This document shows positions 1 through 11,593 of a stretch of 64,000 nucleotides of DNA, one piece after another; positions within the stretch are counted from its first letter, which is position 1; every line of letters starts with the position of its first letter. The stretch is from positions 14,928,576 to 14,992,575 of the forward strand of contig CM049309.1 of the NCBI GenBank assembly GCA_026874595.1. The letters are read 5' to 3'. Below the pieces are notes generated by a model. The model made no database searches, was not told the DNA's origin, and saw only the letters and a program-made list of their open reading frames with translations. The stretch is from Sipunculus nudus. Taxonomy: Eukaryota; Annelida; Sipuncula; Golfingiida; Sipunculidae. The position numbers and the translations under genes are program-made.

Positions 1-344
1 CTTTTTGTTATAATTTACAGGATTCTTTATCTATTTTGTGCTGGGTTTGCTTACTTTTGCACCATTCAGACATCATAGAGGCTGACGACTTAACATATCA
101 TTCCTTATTCAATTCAGATTCAGAAATTTATATATATACACTAGCAATTACCCGTGCTACGCACGGTTTTGGGCGAGCAGTAAGTTCTGATGTAAAATCA
201 GTCTTTCATAGTTGAAGGTCTTGGTTGTACAATGTTACCGTCGTAAGATCTCTTTAAAGACGACATTTGGTGTAAGTGTTCTGTCTTTGAGTTGACCTTG
301 TGTCTGAGTCAGGATGACTTTGACGAATACATTCGGGTACGAAT

Positions 345-470
345 GATGGAATGTCTTCGGACAAACCTAGAGCATATGTATGTCGAAAATCACCGCAATA
401 TGTACGGTGGTATCAGAGGAGATACGGAAAATCACACAAATCGCGTTACGCAATTAATATATAGACACAT
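345..470 (+). repeat. Dispersed repeat, copy 1 of 2
   Basis: This segment and 1721-1840 share a long near-identical run, including the shared words GAGCATATGTATGTCGAAAA and GGTGGTATCAGAGGAGATAC, in the same orientation. Between them lie about 1.25 kb of unrelated sequence. The first copy sits downstream of a CCGTGCTACGCACGG palindrome (about 152-166), which resembles ends of several invertebrate repeat families. Class not recognised. A 67-aa frame runs through it but is probably not a gene. Confidence 0.7.
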
Positions 471-1077
471 GTATGGTGTTATGCAAAAAAATTAAATCTT
501 ATTGAAGCCAAGGTATTGGTTGGAGATTTTTTTCAGAGAAGGTGATATGATAAATAAAATCATTTTTATATGAAAATATATTATGTTGAACATCGCTATT
601 TAAAGTTGCCCACTGATTTTTCTTGCGACGAAATCGCACCGTATAAAAAGCTGGTGACACATTCCAACGTTTATTTGCATCCGAGCATCACATTAGTTCA
701 TCGCATCCGTGTAAACATTTTGACACTATAATTTCAATAACACATGACACATACCTCCGGCAACGATTATCAGCTGCGTTTATCGCAGACCTTGAGTCCT
801 GCTCGATTTTTGCGATGAACGCATCCGTTAAACGCACAGGGGATTCCACTTCATGACGTGCATAAAATCGGGGAAGCCCTCACTTTCATTACCAAAATCT
901 GAGTATTAAAGTTCATTGAAGGGGAATAACTGTAGGGAAGCATCATCATGTCTATAACACTCAACATGCATCTTACCATGTATCACTGAAAAATTGCAGC
1001 AATGAATCTGATGCAATAAATAGTGACATTCAAAGTGGAAGCAAAATAAAGCGTTAAGAACGATCGCCAGGACAACT

Positions 1078-1112
1078 GTTTGTGTGTGTGTGTGTGGCGG
1101 GGGGGGGGGGGT
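1078..1112. repeat. (TG)n microsatellite followed by G tract
   Basis: Perfect TG dinucleotide run that passes into a run of about a dozen G. Simple repeat. Confidence 0.9.
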
Positions 1113-1720
1113 CCTATCCCACATTAATTTGATTTAAACATAATTATGTGTTATACTTTAATGAAATATCATTTAGGTTTACAGGCATAAATCTTAATAT
1201 GAAAGGACAAAACGACTTATCGTCACCTGTTTGACGCTTGTATGTGTCATGTTTTGCCTCATGGTTGCCGTCCTTTGATCGCACATGAAAGACGGGTGCG
1301 ACAAACCAAATGCGATAAACATTGGTTTGTGTGACCGCGGGACACGATTTTAGTCGCATGTGACTCGCTCTTTTGTCTAACGCCCTGGACGTGATACATG
1401 TGTATTCAAGCATATCAGGTCATGTGAGGGGGTCGCAGGTATAAGCCCTCCTCGTGCGATCCCCCGGTCTCAGGAAAGCCTACCAAACAATTCTTTCACC
1501 CTTTTGAGAAGTGGATTATTTCGGGCCGGTGACCGCGAAATATACAAATAACCCAGATAGGGCCCCCGGAGTAAAACTCTGTTCTGCCAACACACACTCT
1601 ATGCCCATTGTGTTACGGGGCCCGAAGACACAAAGAAAAGAGGCGCCCGCGGGGGAGCAAATATTAAAATTATTAATTATGCACGTAATACGCAAATATT
1701 GCAAATAAAAGTGGGTGGAA

Positions 1721-1840
1721 TCTCTTCGGACACACCTGGAGCATATGTATGTCGAAAATCACGGCAATCCGTACGGTGGTATCAGAGGAGATACGGAATT
1801 TACAATAATCACCTTACGCTATAAATATATAGATATTTGT
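1721..1840 (+). repeat. Dispersed repeat, copy 2 of 2
   Basis: Second copy of the repeat at 345-470, same strand. It diverges at scattered single bases and ends in an AT-rich stretch. Confidence 0.7.
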
Positions 1841-1924
1841 TGAAGATAATTTTTAAATGCTGACATAACTAGACAGGGCAGTATCACAGGTTTCCTCTCA
1901 TAATAATATCCTGGTTTTAACCAG

Positions 1925-2205
1925 GCCCGTAACTTCTGCACCTGCGGCCCCTGGGTGTGTTATCGTCGCCATTGCTAGGTGATACCATCGAGGAACCCAC
2001 GAAAGGTGCACTCGTTTGTGAGTGAAATATGGCGTTGGGCACGGCCTTCTCATCAAGCCAGCAAAGCGCTTACCCTTGTTTGGGGCCGACCGTGGAAAAT
2101 CTCAACGCCACGGCTGAAATTCGAACTCACGATCTCCTAGCTTTGAGTACTGTACCGGTAAATTTCTTAATAGGTTAAACTGACCGACTGTTTCCCGCAC
2201 AGGCA
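1925..2205 (-). mobile_element. tRNA-derived SINE, copy 1
   Basis: Read on the minus strand this has a tRNA-like head with a B-box-like GAGTTCGAATTTC. It is followed by a body shared with 42665-42905 (AGCCGTGGCGTTGAGATTTT versus AGCCGAGGCGGTGAGATTTT) and, further on, GAAGGCCGTGCCCAACG versus GCAAGCCCGTGTCCAACGG. Two diverged copies in the same orientation with a pol III-like head support a SINE. The A box is poorly preserved. Confidence 0.65.
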
Positions 2206-2232
2206 ACAAATTTAGGTTTTTACCCCGTAGTT

Positions 2233-2690
2233 TTGCCTCTTCGGTGCCCCTTTACTGTTGCCGCCAGAACTGACACACTTGAGCTATACATAGTCCGCCC
2301 CTTACCCCCCCCCCCCCCCGCAATAACCAGGAGCCTGAGCTTGACAACCTTGACGGTGACCTATCGTGAGCCTTGTCCCTTTCGACCAGGTACAGTTTCG
2401 GAGCCTTGTCTTCTTTCTTCGTCATGCCGGAGCCTTGTTACGGTCAGGTCCTTCCCAGACCCCAAATATTTCACGTCTTGAAGCCTTGTCTGTTTTATTC
2501 CTTTCGGGGTCCCCATAACGTTCCTCCACCAAACGGCTGACCCTCCAGGGCCGAGTTCCAAACTGCCGGCAACCACCGGGCCTTCTCTTTTCGCTGGCGG
2601 GCACTGCAAGTCCCGGACCCTTGTCCCAGCCAATGCTCCAGAATAGGTTTACATTCAAGAATAGGTTTACATTCACAAGTGCTTTTAAGC
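2233..2690. repeat. Low-complexity stretch with GAGCCTTGT repeats and a doubled 18-mer
   Basis: The word GAGCCTTGT recurs at roughly 30-50 base intervals between about 2368 and 2485, a poly-C tract lies near 2307-2321, and AATAGGTTTACATTCA occurs twice in tandem (about 2642-2676). Open frames on both strands here are probably by-products of the repeats and GC content. No gene recognised. Confidence 0.5.
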
Positions 2691-3249
2691 ATAACTTAAT
2701 ACGTCCCATGACGTCACCTTTTCTCACACCAATAGTGCCACGACTCTTCTTATCTATGAAAAGCCCAGTCCTATACCATGAACCAACCAATCCCTGATTT
2801 TACAATAAAAATAAGTGAAAATTCACCGATTTGTCAAAATTTAACACTCTGCTCAGAGGTCTCATGCCTTAACCTAATTTTCCCCAATCCCTGGCGGACT
2901 AATAAATCTCTCACACTTTATATGGTGGTCGTCCTTTTGGTCTGTAAGGGTTTTAAATTCACGATATTCATGAAATTATTAGAAAATAAATTAAAACTTC
3001 GTAGATCAGATGCCTCATCTATACACAGCCGAACACCCATTTATATTACAGTCTCATTTGTCGTATTTATGTCTGCAAGCAGAGTCAAAACTCTAATGGC
3101 AAACAAATTATTGATGTTATAAATGAAAATAAATTAATGTTACGCGTAAATCAAGAAAAGAAATCATATCATTTATAATATCTGAAGAAGCATTTCTACT
3201 CATTACATAGTGTTACAGGTATCTGTTTTTTTTTTATGCGTGGGATATT

Positions 3250-3606
3250 TGGCAAAAACAAAATAAAAGGTATGGTACTCAGGCATCGCCCGCATCAATT
3301 TTAAACCTCCGCATCAAAAAAATTTATCTTAATTTTCAATAGAAACTTACCAATTTTGAGCTGCAGCCGCTCAGACATTTCTTTCAAGACGAAAAAAATC
3401 ATACAATTTCCTTTGTTATGTAGTGCTTTTACTTGTTTGGCAAAATAAATATGTTATTATCATGCTTTTCCCTTATCATTAGACATTTTTTATCGAAACA
3501 TACCAAAAAATTAAAAAAAACAAAAAAAAAAAAAAAAAACGCCCGCTTGCATTGATTTATGAAAATAAGTGCCTGAGAATCATACCTTTTTTTTAATTAT
3601 TGGCTC
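3250..3606 (+). mobile_element. MITE with GGTATGGTNCTCAGG terminal repeats, copy 1
   Basis: The left end carries AAAAGGTATGGTACTCAGG and the right end the inverted counterpart CCTGAGAATCATACCTTTT, each bordered by A- or T-rich spacer. The interior matches the reverse complement of 17182-17488 over nearly its whole length, including the CATCAAAAAAATTTAT stretch and the CATGCTTTTCCC block. No coding capacity, so a non-autonomous DNA element. Superfamily not recognised. Confidence 0.75.
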
Positions 3607-3609
3607 ATC

Positions 3610-3769
3610 TGAAGGTCGCGACCAAAAATGGTGGTCGTTGATCGTGATAGCGGGATGGTCGTGGTCCCGATTTTTTCATTTGATAATTTATATTAGACAA
3701 TTCTGACAAGAAAAATGGTCATGTTAGCGGGATGGTCGTGTTAACGGGGTGGTCTTAGGAGGCAGTTCA

Positions 3770-3770
<1 letters not shown>
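3610..3770 (+). repeat. GGTGGTC/GATGGTC direct-repeat block
   Basis: Several spaced copies of (G)GGATGGTCGTG or GGGGTGGTC words precede the adjoining TA microsatellite. A related block (AGTGGTC ... GGGGATGGTC ... GAGGAGGCA) appears at about 44930-44975. Subterminal repeats of this kind occur in CACTA-like elements, but no element ends were found here. Confidence 0.35.

Positions 3771-3817
<47 letters not shown>
3771..3817. repeat. (TA)n microsatellite
   Basis: Uninterrupted TA run of more than 20 units. Confidence 0.95.
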
Positions 3818-3820
<3 letters not shown>

Positions 3821-5364
3821 GGTTTCATCTGCCCAGCCACAGTCAGGCTTGTTTATACATGCCGCCAAACCTATTAGCCAAACTATACGCAAAACGCATC
3901 AATAGAAACTGGACTCCATGGTCCGTTACATTGTTTGATGAGTACGGTTGTTAGATTAGCACTTAACATACTCAAAAAGGAGTTTGGAAAACATAACTGA
4001 CACCATGCGCATACATTCATGTGAGTAAAATACAACTGCGACAATACACATTTCAATGATCAAGCAGGAACCATATAAATAACACTTCGAATTTGATGCG
4101 TTCGTTCTGTTCTCACTACTTGTTCGACATCAGACCATCTTCGTGTTAGGCCAATACAATGCTGCAACCTTCAAGGAAGCCTTGACATGGGCTGATAAAC
4201 TGAAAGCATTCTGCCAGGAGTCCTGTTCTGATTTATAGTAGTCTATGAGTCAGCTTTAGGAAGCTGGAAACTGAAGCACTAAAAGAAACGGTCAAGTTGT
4301 AGACACAGTCAACTATGGATGCATTTGATATTTTGGACGAGTGGAGATTGTACATTTTATACAATGCCCATTGACTTGTATTATGGTTCATTTGTGTGTT
4401 TTATTTCTATGTGCATAAAACTTCTGAATCATATTTATATTTGTTATTTATTTTTCTTTATACACGTATTTTGAATTTTAAATTAAACAGGGACAACAAA
4501 TAAACATTTACTTGGAATATCCATGTAATCGCTTGCGTTAATACTGGCAGACTAATGTACAAGCATCCCGCCGGCATAAAGAAGATTAACATGAAACGGC
4601 TAGAATGTCATGTGACATTCACCCATAAAATATGTAACGGGTAATCCATAGGTTATTGAAAGATTGCGAAAATTAAATCCTCGCGAAACAATGAAGAATT
4701 AATGTTAATTCATGATAAAGGACACCGCAGTATTTGTTATTTATAATTGATACATCGCATTCACCTTTAGAAAGTGTTTCTCTACTTCTGGGCAGTCAAT
4801 ATTCATATTGTATCCAGACTGACATTTTAAGATAGTATTTCCATAAGCTTATTTATGAGATCCAGCGCCTTTTACTTTACATTAATCATGTTACAGACAT
4901 ACAGTTCTTGTGTTTATGAACCTAATTAGGTGTCCTTTTCATTTGGTATAATTACCATATACCAATATTCCGAAATTTGTGGACATTTTATAAAAGCTTG
5001 AGACAAAAAAATACATTAATAACCTCTCCATGTACAAATAAACAATGAGAACCTGACCTGGAAGCGGATCCTGTGACTAAACCAATTAGCGGTGTAATTA
5101 TTCAGTCTTCATCATCAATCTTGGTCATCTCGCATATGCCAAGTGGCAATATCGTCAACGATAAGAGATAACTGAAATTAACAAGATAAAATATAAAAAA
5201 TGATCCATACATCACACCCGTCACAGTCTTAATTGGTACATCAGTAGAGATATATCCAGAGAATGTCCTATAAGGGGGCACAATATCATGATCAATATTA
5301 TGATAAAAATATTTGTTAAACTTTGGATTTTTCTAAGCGTCGCAAAAAGACCAGCCATACATCA
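3818..5364. other. AT-rich non-coding stretch
   Basis: No long open frame, tRNA-like sequence or repeat with a second copy was seen in this interval. It contains only scattered short A or T runs. Confidence 0.5.
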
Positions 5365-5800
5365 CTTTTTTGTCGCCGCCTGGAGAGTATGTGTGTTTGT
5401 TCACAACATAACTCACGTAAGCCAGAACCGAATCCCATGAAATTTTCACGGCACCTGGGGAATGGCCAATGAAGAATCGATTAGATTTTTATGGGTCCGG
5501 CTCATGATTTGGTTCCAGGAAGGACTTCCAGGAATATTCACAAATGTGAGTCACATATGACCGATTGATATTGGGAATAGGGGTAAGACAAATGAACGCA
5601 AACCCTTGTTGATGGAACATATGCATTAATGACCCCAATCAGGGAATTAAACACGAGTTGTAGAGTACGCACCCTCCTTAAGGACCGCTCACATGGCGGA
5701 GAAAATTTAACATTGGAATAACTGAAAGATTGTCAAGACTTATTGTTAACTTTTCAGAGCAATTTCTTTTTCACATTGGTTTAGTCCAAGAGTTAAAAAA
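5365..5800 (+). repeat. Dispersed repeat, copy 1 (partner 17500-17965)
   Basis: Matches 17500-17965 in the same orientation. Shared words include CCAGGAATATTCACAAATGTG, GATTAGATTTT, TTAAGGACCGCTCACATG and, further on, TTGGTTTAGTCCAAGAGTT versus TGGGCTTAGTCTAAGAGTT. No terminal inverted repeats or protein-coding frame. Unclassified interspersed element. Confidence 0.7.
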
Positions 5801-7630
5801 AAAGATTTTACATTACACTTCAGGTTTTATTATATTATATCATATGGTATTTGCTTGCTGAGAAAACTTTAGGGGGAAAATCTATAGGACTACTGACAGA
5901 CCGCGAACGTAGACACCTGATCAAAATCTCCGGACGACCCCCCCCCCCCCCCCCTTATAATAAATGGGATAAAATCACCCTCCCAGAATTTCATAATCTT
6001 CTTCAGTCCAATCACATATTATGAAACATAAGCATACATTTTCATATTACAACTATAATCATTTTTCTCAATTTACAACCCTATGCTATTCATAATTTAC
6101 GTTTGATGTAAACACTCAAAGTCAGTGAGGCAACTGATACATAGCAGATCTTTGATATTCTCAATATTCGATGCATTCTTGAAAGATTGTTGAGAACAAA
6201 ACTGGTATGAAGCAACTTTAAACTGATTAACACAACTGTCTAGAAATAAAAAAAGTATCACTATTCCCTGACATGTGAGAGTGAAAAAAAGGTAGTCTGG
6301 CTCCGTGAGCGGGACATGGCCCCCCCCCCCCCCCCACCCTTCAAAAACAAGCCCGTGTAAATATATGAGTGCAAAAACAACCCAAATATGACTGTTAACA
6401 TGCATGTCAGAAGGTGGATGAGGAACCCCATAGGCGGAAAAAAAATTCCCTAAGGTTTAAGGATATGGCCTAATCTTGTTTTGCCATCATACGAGTCCTA
6501 ATTAATCCGAGACTGATTATCTTGTTAGTGACTGTGTGTGAAAGTTCTCCTATAAATCCTGAATTACGATAATAATTTCTATAAGTTATGATGAGGCGCT
6601 TCCATCTGAGTGTGATCTTGTCTGACCTCATTTGCCTGAGCCTCGTTTTCAGAAGTTTATCGTCTGCGTCGACAGTTTTTTTTCTGTTCATAAAGTCACC
6701 ATCTCAATAATAAACGGTGATTTACCATCACCTCAAGTCAGATACAAATTACGCTGTACGTCATTGACACGCCTTTGAAATCGTTATAAAATCTACGTCT
6801 GAAAATCATTTCTATCAAACTGTCAAACAATTATGAATATGTAGTACCGCATACATAGGGTTAAAAAAACCTGGTGATATAAAGGGCGGTGTTTTTTTCA
6901 TTGTAGGCAGCACGGCCGTAGCTAGGGATGCCGAAAGGGGTCATGCCCCCCTCCCCTTAGCTTTGCATGCAAATCTGGTAATAAAGGTTTTCTCTATTTT
7001 TTTACTCAGGTTAGAGTCACTTCCATAAAATCCTCAATTATAACTTATATTTTATTCTTATACTTAATTTAAACTTTTAATACTGTATTTCATTTATTCA
7101 TATATATATTTATATATGTATATTATATATTTACATGTGTTCGTGTGTTTAAATGTAATACAAATTAAAAAGTTGCTTAAATCAAGTATAAAACTAATGA
7201 AGCAGTCGAATCATCTAAAATAATTGTCATACATAGTAAATGAATCATCATTGACAAATACATTTCTTTGACACAGTTTTCTATAGAAGCGTTGTTTAGC
7301 AGGAAATAGAGTATTGCACTAATTGATTAATGTCATTCATACCTGCTTTTTTATCGCCTAAGTCTTTGCTCATTGGAAGGTTTGTTTTCGGATAGGAAAA
7401 GCCTTATATCTGACTGAGAAGAGGTAAGTAAAGAGACGAAAAAAAAAAAATACACCAATAGTGTATAATTAAATTTAACAAGCATACGTTTTCATCAATA
7501 TTCAAAATTCATAACAGTTGACCTGTCGATTAGGATCTGCTGATGATGATTGATTGCTTGGTAAAATACTCTCCAGAATTAAATCAATCTTACCCAGAGA
7601 AGAACTGGCGCGTAACTTGATTACAAAGGA
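5801..7630. other. Non-coding, AT-rich; poly-C tracts
   Basis: Poly-C tracts lie at about 5939-5954 and 6320-6335. Open frames on the minus strand (6097-6405, 6470-6691) have no recognisable family features. No splice-consistent exon chain was found. Confidence 0.4.
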
Positions 7631-7649
7631 ATAGTGATTATAAGCACCT

Positions 7650-8450
7650 CAGAGCTCCGGCAAGAGAACCACAGAGTTTCAGCAACAAAGCCACAGAACC
7701 TCAGCAACATAAACACAGAGCTTCAGCAACAGAGGTACAGACCTTCGACATCAGGGCTACAGAGCTTCAGCTACAAAACTACACAACTTCAGCAGAAGAA
7801 CCACAGAGCTTCAGCAGCAGAACCACAGAGCTTCAGCAAAAGAGCCACAGAGCTTCAGCAACAGAGCCACAGAGCTTCAGCGACAGAGCCACAGAGCTTC
7901 AGCAGAAGAACCACAGAGCTTCAGCAGCAGAACCACACAGCTTCAGCGACAGAACCACAGAGCTTCAGCGACAGAGCCACAGAGCTTCAGCAACAAAACC
8001 ACAGAGCTTCAGCAACAGAACAGCAACATAACCACAGAGCGTCAGCAAAAGAACCGCAGAGCGTCAGCACAAAGAATTCCAGAGCTTCGGCAACAGAGCC
8101 ACAGAGCTTCAGCAACAGAACCACAGAGCTTCAACAACAGAACCACACAAATTCAGCAACAAAACCACAGAGCTCCAGCAAAAGAACTACAGAGCTTCAG
8201 CAACAGAGCCACAGAGCTTCAGCAACAGAACCACAGAGCTTAAGCAACAGCTTCAGTGCTTCAGCAACATAACTACAGAGCTCCAGCAACAGAGCCACAG
8301 ACCTTCAACAACAGAGCCACAGAGCTCCAGCAACATAACCATAGAGCTTCAGCAAGAGAACCACAGAGCTTCAGCAACAGAGCCACAGAACTTCAGGAAC
8401 ATAACCACAAAGCTCGAGTAACAGACCCACAGAGCTTCAGCAACAGAACC
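7650..8450 (+). repeat. Minisatellite with 22-bp unit CACAGAGCTTCAGCAACAGA(GC)
   Basis: About 36 tandem copies of a 22-bp unit rich in CAG. Because 22 is one more than a multiple of three, the reading frame advances at each unit, and any open frame cycles through three peptide versions with a 22-residue super-repeat (for example RASATEPQSFS and TELQQQ blocks). The unit has no stop in any plus-strand frame, so the long open frames 7634-8272 and 8256-8480 arise automatically. No promoter, splice context or homology was seen. Most likely a non-coding minisatellite; a Q/S-rich repetitive protein cannot be excluded. Confidence 0.85.
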
Positions 8451-8459
8451 ATGGTTTGT

Positions 8460-9480
8460 GGGGGCGTTTGTCTCCTATAACGGCGTGCTTAAGTAAGAAT
8501 ATCTACACAAGATCACATAAAAAAAATCACGAAAAGTGTTTGTTTGTTGTTAATTATTAGTTGAGACATTAAACTGAAAGGGTAATACAAAAAAATAAAT
8601 GTCTTTAATTTTTTATCTTTCAGAATCCTTGTAAGGAAATGAGACAAACGTTTAAAAAGCAACATTGCCGAGGACCAGGTCATTCTTTGCAAAAAAAAAG
8701 TGAAAAAAAAGAAATAAAAAAAAGAAATTAAACACATTTGAAGCACAAAAATTGCGAGCGGCGAATCCGTACACCACATCATTTTCATCGTGTGGCCTAA
8801 TTAATTTGTGTTTTGTGACCGGCGATAAAAACATACATAACAGAGACGCTTTTCGTGTCTGACACTGTTTTTTGGGGATCTAAATTACGATTTATTTGCT
8901 TGAAACCAATAATATAATACGACATGGCCTTGGAAGGGGATACAAAGATGATGTCTTTAAGTGGTGGACAGATTGGCAGAACTCCCCGTTTTGTTTCCAT
9001 TCTATTTGTTCTACATGAAAATTCGCTTGACTAGCTGTCAGATATATCCCCAGCCAGATAAATCACATGATAAGGATACAAGAGAAATAGTCTGGTCTCT
9101 GTCGAAAAACTGAATTAAAATAAATCTAACGCTGTTTGATGGCACTCAGTTGATTTGTGGAATTTTATTATACTAGACGTCTGATCCGCCTAGATAAGTT
9201 TTCATTACATCTCTGATAAAATAAGGGGTCCCCTGAAATGGATGGAAATATATGCTTCAGAGGGATCGAGGATAAACAAATATATTCCAAACAAATTCTC
9301 CCAATCATTTCGCATGGTGACACTGATTTTCCGGAAAAATTATTCAGTTATGAAATGTAAGTTTTATAATGAATGTAAATAAATAAAACCCACATGGAGA
9401 TGCATTAAACATGCATGGGCGCAATTTAGTGTTCGACATGGGGGACACCCCCTCCACATACACACACTTTATCAACCAGA
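8460..9480. other. Non-coding stretch
   Basis: A-rich tract at about 8690-8730. No repeat partner or convincing gene seen. Confidence 0.4.
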
Positions 9481-9855
9481 GGGAACATACCGTATCATAT
9501 CCCACCCAAACTGCATCCCGGCAGCACCCTGGATGCACTGGAAATAACCTGGCACAGCCACGGATAGCCCCGGACCACCAAGGCAGCACACCGGATTACC
9601 CCGGACCGTCCCGGCAGAGCCCCGGAAAGAGACTTGGCACTGCCGTGGATGTCCCGGGCTCTGCCGTGTTGGTCCCTCGCTCTGCCGGGGTAGTTCGGGT
9701 GGTTTTCAACGTCCCGGACCACCAAGGACTGTTACGGCGGTGCCCCGGACTTTCACGGCAGTGGCACGGACACCCACGGCATAGCCCCGTCACAGCTACG
9801 GTTGAGTCCAGGATCACCAAGTATTACAATCCGCTCCAGATCACCACGAATCGCC

Positions 9856-9886
9856 CCGGCAGTTTTTGACATCCAAAAACTGCCGG
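9856..9886. repeat. Perfect hairpin, 13-bp stem, 5-nt loop
   Basis: CCGGCAGTTTTTG (9856-9868) and CAAAAACTGCCGG (9874-9886) are exact reverse complements separated by ACATC. It lies inside the 10-bp-periodic array and shares the core CGGCAGTTTT with the second hairpin at 10361. Confidence 0.9.
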
Positions 9887-10360
9887 CTCGCCCTCCCGGA
9901 CCGTCCCGGACCATTCCGGACCATCCCGGCCACGCTATGGCTTACACCCCGATCATCTCGGACCTATCCATGCCACTACCGTAGCTCTGCCGGGTCCTCT
10001 ATGGGACTTATACTTAAGCACGAATGAACACGGCAGTCCCGGAAAGTGCCGGATCAAAGATCTGGGGATGATCCATGCTCATTTTGGGGTTTTCGAGCGT
10101 CGACGGTAGTCCAACGACACGGCAGCTACACGAACGAATCCGGACAAACACGGATGACCAAGGACCGGGCAGAGCGACGGTAAACACGGACCACCACGGC
10201 TGTGGCACGGACAGCCCCGGATGAACACAGACCATCCCTGACTGTCAAGAACTCACAAGTACAATCAAGGCAGAGCTACTGTGACAGCTGTCCCCGGACC
10301 CTTCTTGGCGGCTAAACGGACCGCCTCGGATGTCGCCATCTTCTTGGAACGTCACGGACG

Positions 10361-10397
10361 AACACGGCAGTTTTGAACTACCTAAAACTGCCGTGTT
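10361..10397. repeat. Perfect hairpin, 14-bp stem, 9-nt loop
   Basis: AACACGGCAGTTTT (10361-10374) and AAAACTGCCGTGTT (10384-10397) are exact reverse complements around a 9-base loop. Same core as the hairpin about 500 bases upstream, with different flanks and loop. Confidence 0.9.
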
Positions 10398-10504
10398 TGC
10401 CTCCCGGAGCCCCAAGGACCTTCCCGGACGTTCCAGGACCAACAGGGATCGCCGCGGACCATCACGGATCGTACCGCATGTGATCCGTGTTGATCCGGCA
10501 CCTA

Positions 10505-10948
10505 TATACTGTGGTTGGCTTCATATTCGCGAGGCTGAAATTTCGCGATTTTTCCATTTTTAATGTTTTGCGAGGGTTTCATTTTCGCGATCTCACAAGA
10601 ACCTACTAATATATAAAATCTTTGGCAAAACCATATACCTTTGTGTTTTATAAAATGAGAATAGGTCATGCCTTTGTGACATTTTCTTATATAATGATGG
10701 GCCAGTACACACAGCATAGGTGGTTTAGTTCAAATTTAAGGTTTAAATTTCAATATACCTGCAAGGATGTAATTTAATAAAAAAAATTCTCTCTGTTCTA
10801 ACCTATTACCATACAAGTATTGATTACACTAAATAAGAAGAACATTCTCAATTGGCCGATTATTCCCGAGGGTTTCATTTTCGCGATTATTTCCCATTCG
10901 CGAATATCGCGAAATTAAAACCCTCGCGAACAAAAAGGCAACCACAGT
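10505..10948. mobile_element. MITE with TACTGTGGTTG and TTCGCGAGG inverted ends
   Basis: The left end reads TACTGTGGTTGGCTT followed by TTCGCGAGG and ATTTCGCGATTTTT. The right end, reverse-complemented, reads TACTGTGGTTGCCTTTTTG, then TTCGCGAGG and AATTTCGCGA. Internal TTTCATTTTCGCGAT motifs occur near both ends. There is no transposase frame, so it is non-autonomous. Target duplication is uncertain, possibly TA. Confidence 0.8.
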
Positions 10949-11161
10949 ATGGGACTGGGGCTTTAGCAAATAAATTATTCAATGTATAAATGTATTTCTT
11001 CGAATACTCCCGAGGCGCGAGTATGCAATGGATATCAGGGGTTATTATAACTATCCCTTTAACTAAAATAACTATCTGCTCAGCAGAACGACGTTAAAGC
11101 CATGCAGGTATTAAGCTACTTTCTCTGTAGAACTTTTGTGATTTTTGGCTACTCTGCGTAT

Positions 11162-11317
11162 TGTTACGAAGACAAATTGTTCAGGGGAAAACATTGGGCC
11201 GATCCCGGTTTCGAACCCATGTTGGTGGCGCACCAGTCCGGCGTACCTACCGCTTCGCTAGCAAAGCAAGCTTCACTAGCGAGACTGTTCGGTCCGCTTT
11301 TATGTCTACCCGTAACA
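11162..11317 (-). mobile_element. tRNA-derived SINE monomer, dimer 1 left
   Basis: A 156-bp unit with TGTTACG at the left edge and CGTAACA at the right. The minus strand carries tRNA-like boxes: A box TAGCGAAGCGG and B box GGTTCGAAACC, about 50 bases apart. It is one of four copies in the window, all in the same orientation, arranged as two pairs. The inverted heptamer at its ends is unusual for a SINE. Confidence 0.75.
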
Positions 11318-11437
11318 CACACCCTCTTAAGAGTTTTCTGCTATCAGAACGAGATAAACTGTCCCAGGAGTCACACTTTGGTGAGCTTAGTCCCTGGGCC
11401 ATAAAGTTTTACCCTCATCCCGGAAGAGCCCCCATTT

Positions 11438-11593
11438 TGTTACGAAGACAAATTTTTCAGGGGAAAACATTGGGCCGATCCCGGTGTCGAACCCATGTTG
11501 CTGGCGCACAAGTCCGGCGTACCAAGCGCTTCGCTAGCAAAGCAAGCTTCACTAGCGAGACAGTTAGGTCCGTTTTTATGTCACCCCGTAACA
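11438..11593 (-). mobile_element. tRNA-derived SINE monomer, dimer 1 right
   Basis: Same length (156 bp) and same TGTTACG...CGTAACA edges as 11162-11317. B box GGTTCGACACC on the minus strand. The spacer between the two monomers begins with CCTCTTAAGAG and CTGCTATCAGAAC, also found between the two monomers at 38286-38670, so the pair appears to spread as a unit. Confidence 0.75.

Larger units (their letters stand above)
9490..10470. repeat. GC-rich degenerate tandem array with 10-11 bp periodicity
   Basis: For about 1 kb the words CCCGG, CACGG or their complements recur every 10-11 bases; the clearest stretch is about 9890-9930, near ACCATCCCGG per unit. The array is far more GC-rich than its surroundings and contains two perfect hairpins (9856-9886 and 10361-10397). 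Open frames on both strands (9411-9869, 9596-9820 and others) follow from low stop-codon density and look like repeat products. No known satellite was recognised. Confidence 0.75.

Noticed and set aside
7634-8480. Long S/Q/R-rich open frames as a repetitive protein gene
   Set aside because: The 22-bp unit has no stop codon in any plus-strand frame, so the frames arise automatically; no promoter, splice sites or homologous domain.
9344-10563. Proline- and arginine-rich open frames on both strands
   Set aside because: They coincide exactly with the GC-rich 10-bp-periodic array and occur on both strands at once.
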